DNA of 10,549 nucleotides, taken from Caldifarciminota bacterium. Its GTDB lineage: Bacteria > Hydrothermota > Tepidihabitantia > Tepidihabitantales > JAOUPE01. Below, piece by piece: positions 6,013 through 10,549 of the stretch; the stretch's first letter is position 1; the number at the start of each line of letters is the position of its first letter. Made by a program: the position numbers and the translations under genes. Location of the stretch: positions 1 through 10,549 of the forward strand of contig JAOUPE010000030.1 in NCBI GenBank assembly GCA_029880025.1, written 5' to 3'. Below the pieces are notes generated by a model. The model searched no databases, had not been told where the DNA came from, and saw only the letters and a program-made list of their open reading frames with translations.

Positions 6013-6867
6013 ATGAAAATCGGAATAATTGCTAACCTGAAAAAGAAATCGGCTGCTAAAACCATTACTGAATTACTAAACCATCTAAAACGAAAAGGTC
6101 TTGAACCTTTGTTAGAATCCGGGGTGGCGGATAATTTGAAAATTGGGCATGAAGGTATTGCTGGTTCGGATTTGGCAAAATCAGCCCAGCTGGTCATTGC
6201 CCTGGGTGGTGATGGCACACTTTTGCGTGCTGCCCGGTTAATCGGTGATAAGGGCATACCGATTATGGGAGTAAATTTGGGTGGACTCGGCTTCCTTACC
6301 GAATTTTCCTGCGAAGAATTGGAAGAAGCGCTGGATGATTTCCTTTGCGCTAAACACCGCGAGGAGCAAAGAATGGTTCTGTTGGTAAAATTGAGAAAGG
6401 AGCGATTCTTTGCTTTAAATGATTGTTCGATAAACATGGGACCATCCTGCCGGGTAATCGAGACAATAATTTATACCGATTCAAGTTATGTTACCCGTTT
6501 CATTGCGGATGGCGTGGTGATTGCTACTCCGACCGGTTCAACCGCTTATTCGCTGGCAGCGGGTGGTCCGATTGTTTTTCCGACTATGGAAGCAATTTTA
6601 ATCACCCCACTTTGTCCTCATGCCCTGGCGGCTCGTCCTTTGGTGATGCCAGCCGATGAGACCATGACGGTTGAACTCGATAAACAGAGCGAACCGGCAA
6701 TCCTTATCGTGGATGGTCAGGAGCGCAGGGAGTTCTTGCCCGGCGAAAAAGTAATTTTTACCAAGGCAGCCCATAAAATTCGTTTGGTCGCACCGAAAAA
6801 TAAATCGTACTACGAGATTCTGCGCAGTAAGATGAAATGGGGCGGCAAGCCCGGCGAAAATCTATAG
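6013..6867 (+). CDS. nadK: NAD kinase
   Basis: This 284-residue cytoplasmic kinase makes NADP from NAD using ATP or polyphosphate. The glycine-rich GGDGTLLRAAR begins at Gly65-Gly66-Asp67-Gly68, with Asp67 as the presumed catalytic base. Further signatures are GVNLGGLGFLTEF (86-98), the NAD-contacting ALNDCSI with Asn136-Asp137 (the NE/ND motif), and DGVVIATPTGSTAYSLAAGG (166-185). The HALAARPLV helix follows (203-211). The C-terminal beta part ends with VDGQE and KIRLVAP strands. Length and motif order match bacterial NadK. The gap to prmC is 3 bases and to recN 9 bases, so it belongs to the same transcript. The start has no ribosome site. Nothing about the protein looks unusual. Confidence 0.95.
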   Translation: MKIGIIANLKKKSAAKTITELLNHLKRKGLEPLLESGVADNLKIGHEGIAGSDLAKSAQLVIALGGDGTLLRAARLIGDKGIPIMGVNLGGLGFLTEFSCEELEEALDDFLCAKHREEQRMVLLVKLRKERFFALNDCSINMGPSCRVIETIIYTDSSYVTRFIADGVVIATPTGSTAYSLAAGGPIVFPTMEAILITPLCPHALAARPLVMPADETMTVELDKQSEPAILIVDGQERREFLPGEKVIFTKAAHKIRLVAPKNKSYYEILRSKMKWGGKPGENL

Positions 6868-6876
6868 CTAATTTTC

Positions 6877-8568
6877 ATGCTCGCCGAATTGAGGATAAAA
6901 AACTACGCCTTGATTGATGACCTTGAAATAAATTACCCAAACGGCTTAAATGTCTTAACCGGTGAGACCGGAGCCGGCAAATCAATCGTGATTGATGCGT
7001 TTTCACTCCTGCTCGGTGAACGCGCTGAATCCGAGATGGTCAGAACCGGTGCGGCGGCTTGCGAAGTCGAAGGAACGTTTATGATTAAACCGGGGTCTTT
7101 GGCTGATTCGGTGGATTTCCCGATTGAGCAATCGGAAACCATGCTGATCCGTCGAAAGGTCGAGGCGAACGGACGGAGTTATTGCTACATCAATGACCGC
7201 AGTGTGACCTCTAACACCCTGAAGCGGTTGGGTGATTATCTGGTTGACCTGCATGGTCAACATGAACATCAGTCCCTGCTCCGCATCGAATCACATCAAC
7301 AACTGCTCGATGATTTTGCTAATCTTGAGCCGAAGCGCCAGGACCTGAGTGAAAGATTTCTACGTTATCAAAGCCAAAAGGCAGAACTGGAAAATCTTAG
7401 GGCGCAGATTCAAAAGCGTAAAGAACGGCAAGAGCTTGACCAATACCAGCATCAAGAAATCGCTTCGGCGCAGCTTAAACCCGGTGAGCGGGAATCCATT
7501 TTAAAAGAGAAGATTCTTTTAGAAAATGCCGAACAGCGACATCGGCTTGCCCAGGAATTAAACCAGATGCTGTCGGAAAACGAGGGGTCGATATTGGAGC
7601 AGTTCGACATTTTACAAAGGCGGGGCAGTGAACTCGTCAATATTGATGATTCATTAGCCGAGCCAGTCAAGGAATTGAACACGGCGCGGTCAATAATCGA
7701 TGAGCTCTGGCGCACGATCGTCAAATATCGGGACCGCATCGAGTTTTCGCCCCAACGATTAGAAGCCCTTAACGAACGACTTTTCCTGATCGAAAAATTA
7801 CAAAAAAAGTATAACCGAGATATCGAAGGACTGCTGGCTTTACAAAAAGATTTGGCAAAGAGGCTTGGTTCGCTTGAGATTGACCAGACCCGAATCATTG
7901 AGCTCAGCCAGGGCTTAGAAACTAAACGCAGCGAATTAGTCAAGAAGGCTAAAGAGTTATCCGGTGCCCGTCTTCAGGCAAAGAAAAGGATCGAGGCGAG
8001 ATTGGAGCGAGAATTATCACAACTGGGAATGGCACAAGCCCGCTTTGTTGCGGCAATCGAGCCGGTTTTAGATGAAGCCGGTATTTATGAAGATTCGGGC
8101 AAACGTTATCGCCTGGATGAAAACGGGATTGATAAGGTCGAATTTCTATTTTCGGCAAACCCTGGAGAAGAACCGAAGCCGTTGAGAAAGATTGCTTCGG
8201 GCGGTGAACTATCACGAATCATGTTAGCCCTGAAATCAGTGATTTCGGATAAAATACCGGTCCTGGTGTTTGATGAGATTGATTTGGGGATTGGCGGTAG
8301 AGTGGCAGATGCGGTGGGTAGAAAGCTGTTTGAATTAAGCCGCACCCGGCAGGTGATTTGTATAACCCATCTGCCTCAGATTGCAAAATATGCCGGCGCT
8401 CATTACCTGGTTACCAAAAGAACCAGAAGCGGTCGGACCGCCACCAATATCGAACGACTTTCCGAAAGGGATAGGGTGAATGAAATTGCCCGGATGCTTG
8501 CCGGCGAGAAAATTAGTAAGAAGACGCTGAGCCATGCCCAGGAATTGTTAAAAGAAGTTAAGACATGA
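6877..8568 (+). CDS. recN: DNA repair protein RecN (SMC-like ATPase)
   Basis: This 563-residue SMC/RecF-family ATPase takes part in double-strand break repair by holding DNA ends. The N-terminal half-domain starts with MLAELRIKNYALIDDLEI and carries Walker A GETGAGKS (29-36). A long helical region follows (~150-400) containing the Q/E-rich coiled coil with repeated heptads. The C-terminal half-domain has the ABC signature ASGGELSR (440-447), Walker B VLVFDEID (462-469) with Glu467, the D-loop-like GIGGRVAD, and the H-loop ITHLPQIAKYA with His498. Length is near E. coli RecN (553). It begins 9 bases after nadK, without a ribosome site. recN next to nadK is a common arrangement in bacteria. All catalytic motifs are intact. 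Confidence 0.95.
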   Translation: MLAELRIKNYALIDDLEINYPNGLNVLTGETGAGKSIVIDAFSLLLGERAESEMVRTGAAACEVEGTFMIKPGSLADSVDFPIEQSETMLIRRKVEANGRSYCYINDRSVTSNTLKRLGDYLVDLHGQHEHQSLLRIESHQQLLDDFANLEPKRQDLSERFLRYQSQKAELENLRAQIQKRKERQELDQYQHQEIASAQLKPGERESILKEKILLENAEQRHRLAQELNQMLSENEGSILEQFDILQRRGSELVNIDDSLAEPVKELNTARSIIDELWRTIVKYRDRIEFSPQRLEALNERLFLIEKLQKKYNRDIEGLLALQKDLAKRLGSLEIDQTRIIELSQGLETKRSELVKKAKELSGARLQAKKRIEARLERELSQLGMAQARFVAAIEPVLDEAGIYEDSGKRYRLDENGIDKVEFLFSANPGEEPKPLRKIASGGELSRIMLALKSVISDKIPVLVFDEIDLGIGGRVADAVGRKLFELSRTRQVICITHLPQIAKYAGAHYLVTKRTRSGRTATNIERLSERDRVNEIARMLAGEKISKKTLSHAQELLKEVKT

Positions 8569-8612
8569 TGCAATTCTCTTTCCTATCATTGCGGTCGTAA
8601 ACTTAATTGCCA

Positions 8613-9230
8613 ATGTCGGATAAAAATCAATCAGATTTTTCAAACAGCGAGGCGAACCGGTCAAACCGCATCGAGTTAGGTAAAGTCATCACCCTGCCCA
8701 ATTTCTTGAGTATTTCCCGGCTTTTTCTTTTGCCTTTGATTCTACTCGCCCTGGCGACCAATCAATCAATCACTGCCCTGATACTGATGGTGATTTCCTG
8801 GATAAGCGATGCCTTAGATGGCTACTTAGCACGAAAGCTTAGCCTGGTATCCAATATCGGAAAACTGCTCGACCATCTGGTTGATAAGATTTGGGTAGGA
8901 ACAATCCTTGTTACTTTAGTCCTGGTGCGGGGATTACCAGTCTATGTTGCGAGTGCAGTAATTATTCGTGATTTGTTGATTGTTATCGGAGGTTCGGTTA
9001 TTGCGAATAGTCAGAAAAATATTATATCCTCAAATTTTATGGGTAAAATTGCCGGGTTTCTTTTTGCCGTACTCATGGTTCTCTATACTCTGGATTTGGA
9101 AGGTTTTGAGCAAATCAAACATTATCTGGTGATTGCGGTTCTGGTTTCGGTTGTTTTATCTTTTATTAATTATTTATACGTTTTTATTAAAACCATCAGG
9201 CAGCCAAAACTCTCATCCGATTCTAAGTAA
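8613..9230 (+). CDS. CDP-alcohol phosphatidyltransferase (PgsA-like)
   Basis: This 205-residue integral membrane enzyme would transfer a phosphatidyl group from CDP-diacylglycerol to an alcohol. By similarity the likely acceptor is glycerol 3-phosphate, making phosphatidylglycerol phosphate, but the acceptor cannot be read from the sequence. The family signature is complete: Asp66-x2-Asp69-Gly70-x2-Ala73-Arg74-x8-Gly83-x3-Asp87-x3-Asp91, the metal-binding and catalytic Asp set. VITLPNFLSISRL (25-37) opens the membrane part, followed by about five or six hydrophobic helices. The first ~20 residues are hydrophilic and unusual for the family. ATG at 8613 is preferred over an in-frame TTG at 8607, which would add two residues; neither has a ribosome site. 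It lies 44 bases after recN and ends before a strong bidirectional terminator. Confidence 0.85.
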   Translation: MSDKNQSDFSNSEANRSNRIELGKVITLPNFLSISRLFLLPLILLALATNQSITALILMVISWISDALDGYLARKLSLVSNIGKLLDHLVDKIWVGTILVTLVLVRGLPVYVASAVIIRDLLIVIGGSVIANSQKNIISSNFMGKIAGFLFAVLMVLYTLDLEGFEQIKHYLVIAVLVSVVLSFINYLYVFIKTIRQPKLSSDSK

Positions 9231-9259
9231 TCGATAATCATTATTTTTTAAAACTTAAA

Positions 9260-9317
9260 CCCCGACCTCTTCTCAATTTCTCGAAAAAGAGGTCGGGGTG
9301 ACTGTTTCCCTTTTTTG
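9260..9317. terminator. Bidirectional intrinsic terminator between convergent genes
   Basis: CCCCGACCTCTT (9260-9271) pairs perfectly with AAGAGGTCGGGG (9287-9298) around a 15-base loop, followed by a T tract (TTTTTT at 9311-9316). On the other strand the stem is followed by T-rich DNA (complement of 9241-9259). It sits in the 89-base gap between the phosphatidyltransferase stop and the stop of the minus-strand gene, so it can end both. Confidence 0.8.
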
Positions 9318-9319
9318 TC

Positions 9320-10549
9320 TTATTTTAGAAGCATCACTTTACCACTAAGCGTTACATTCTCGTTCTTCACTTCACAGAAATAAACGCCGGCCGGTAGGGT
9401 TCGGTTCATATTGTCCTTGCCATTCCAGGTAAACGATTGGGTTGGAATATTGGATAGATTTGAAGATTTGACGAGTTTGCCTTTTACGTCATAAATTCTT
9501 AGCTGACAATTTCGAATGTTTGCCATCTGCCATCGAATTGTCGTCTGGTTTCGGAATGGATTAGGTGCGATAGAAAAAGGAATCAGAATCGGATTATAAG
9601 TCATTCCAATTTCCTCTTTGGTTCCAGGTAACCCTTCGCCAAAGAAAGTAAGAATCCTTGCCAGTATCTGCCACTTCTGAGTATATCGGGCTGGATTGCC
9701 GGCAATCGCCTCGAACGGAAAACCGAAATAGACAACTTTATAAGTTCCAGAATAGTGTGTCCCGGCATAAATGGTATCAGGATTTGTTACATAATGATGA
9801 CTACCGGCTCCACCACTTAATGGTGTAATACCGTCCATGGAACGAGCATTACCAGCCCCGCCTGAACCCATCAAAGCCAAAGTATCTAAATCGCTGTAGC
9901 CAATCGGGTCATTAGTAATACCAACCGCCTTGGGGATATAACCGGTCGTTATGCGGTTAGAGATATAACGGGTATGCAAATAATCAGCATAGAAAGGTTG
10001 AGTACCAATATCTTGTCCCAGATTTTGACCACACAAGAATAGACTGTGCCCACTATCAAGATAAGAACTGAGGGTAGAGAGGTCAGTGCTGGTTAAAGTT
10101 TGGGTGCTGTCGATACCGGTGAACCAGATGGTTACCGGATAATTGTTCAATGTTTCAAGCGGTGGTGAACCCGAACTTGTAACGGTCCAGAGCCGATAAA
10201 GCACTCCTAAACTATCGCAGGCATGCTTATACCAATCTGCCACATCATTCGTGCCTGAATCAAAATCATCGTCGTCAACCAAAATCACTCTCGGTGCACC
10301 GACCGGTATTATTATTTGTTCATCCAGATCATAACTGGATGGTGTTGAGTTTTTGGTGATGGCAAATCTTATCCGATGCGGCACCGCATTGGAATGGACG
10401 AAAAAGACAATCGAGTCAGCCGAACAATTTCTTGCGGTGCCGGCTGGAATATCGGAAAATGTTGCGGTTGAGTTGAGAAATGTAATACTGGTATCAAGAG
10501 TATAAAATGTTGCTGAAACATTAGTTGCGGTCTGCCAGTAAGGGTCATT
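9320..10549 (-). CDS. T9SS-sorted surface/secreted protein with GATase-like domain, 5'-partial
   Basis: The frame is open from the right edge to TAA at 9320-9322, giving at least 409 residues with the N-terminus missing. A GTG at 10384 is internal and not a start, because homologous-looking sequence continues upstream. Fragment residues 1-~85 are a beta-sandwich-like part (NVSATFYTLDTSITFLNSTA), of the kind often placed after peptidase domains in extracellular proteins. Residues ~86-305 form an alpha/beta domain starting PRVILVDDDDF, with VTIWFTG, a long helix, LFLCGQNLGQDI and KVVYFGFPFEAI. This resembles the class I glutamine amidotransferase/ThuA fold, and Cys173 sits at the nucleophile-elbow position. 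Residues ~325-409 are a type IX secretion C-terminal sorting domain: IAPNPFRNQTTIRW, LRIYDVKGKLV and PAGVYF, ending KVMLLK. Secretion to the cell surface follows from this domain. The enzymatic role, if any, is unknown, and the missing N-terminus could be a peptidase. Confidence 0.8.
   Translation of the reverse strand, partial: NDPYWQTATNVSATFYTLDTSITFLNSTATFSDIPAGTARNCSADSIVFFVHSNAVPHRIRFAITKNSTPSSYDLDEQIIIPVGAPRVILVDDDDFDSGTNDVADWYKHACDSLGVLYRLWTVTSSGSPPLETLNNYPVTIWFTGIDSTQTLTSTDLSTLSSYLDSGHSLFLCGQNLGQDIGTQPFYADYLHTRYISNRITTGYIPKAVGITNDPIGYSDLDTLALMGSGGAGNARSMDGITPLSGGAGSHHYVTNPDTIYAGTHYSGTYKVVYFGFPFEAIAGNPARYTQKWQILARILTFFGEGLPGTKEEIGMTYNPILIPFSIAPNPFRNQTTIRWQMANIRNCQLRIYDVKGKLVKSSNLSNIPTQSFTWNGKDNMNRTLPAGVYFCEVKNENVTLSGKVMLLK

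Noticed and set aside
8607..8612. TTG start for the phosphatidyltransferase, two codons earlier
   Set aside because: ATG at 8613 is in frame, and no ribosome site favours the TTG. The two extra residues carry no family signal.
1..10549. CRISPR array, tRNA, rRNA, insertion sequence or defence system
   Set aside because: No regularly spaced repeats, no cloverleaf-like or rRNA-like stretches, and no transposase or nuclease genes were seen on reading both strands.

Overview
The window looks like a chromosomal piece of an uncultured Gram-negative bacterium. The reasons are a Tol-Pal envelope system, three lipoproteins, and a secreted protein ending in a type IX (Por) secretion C-terminal sorting domain. 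AT-leaning composition, mostly Shine-Dalgarno-poor starts and this gene mix suggest a candidate phylum of the FCB/WOR-3 kind. That placement is inference from style, not from a marker-gene comparison. The stop codons TAA, TAG and TGA are all used, so nothing points to code reassignment.

Layout: (a) 2-250 is the tail of an XRE-type helix-turn-helix protein cut by the left edge; its 3' end looks degraded or replaced. (b) 251-461 is AT-rich and gene-free, with a promoter for a 98-aa coiled-coil lipoprotein (462-758). (c) A second promoter and a short palindrome precede pal (879-1364). A strong terminator-like hairpin (1394-1440) separates pal from cpoB/ybgF (1461-2192), tolQ (2205-2984), tolR (2992-3402, GTG start) and a TolA-like protein (3494-4066). 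No tolB lies in the window. (d) A sigma70-like promoter sits directly in front of prfA (RF1). It opens a tight run prfA-prmC-nadK-recN, followed by a CDP-alcohol phosphatidyltransferase. (e) A bidirectional intrinsic terminator at 9260-9298 separates this run from a convergent minus-strand gene that leaves the window on the right. That gene encodes a surface or secreted protein with a beta-sandwich part, a Rossmann/GATase-like alpha/beta domain and a T9SS sorting domain.

How the genes work together: TolQ-TolR-TolA form an inner-membrane motor driven by proton motive force. It acts through the periplasm on Pal, which ties the outer membrane to peptidoglycan; CpoB couples this machine to cell-wall synthesis during constriction. 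PrmC methylates the GGQ glutamine of RF1, its immediate upstream neighbour. NadK, RecN and the phospholipid synthase are housekeeping genes co-transcribed by proximity.

I see no CRISPR array, tRNA, rRNA, insertion sequence or obvious new defence system. The most noteworthy points are a Pal whose peptidoglycan-binding Asp is replaced by Cys, the tolB-less rearranged Tol-Pal cluster, the hairpin after pal, the probably leaderless prfA transcript, the chimeric-looking HTH end, and the multidomain T9SS cargo at the right edge.
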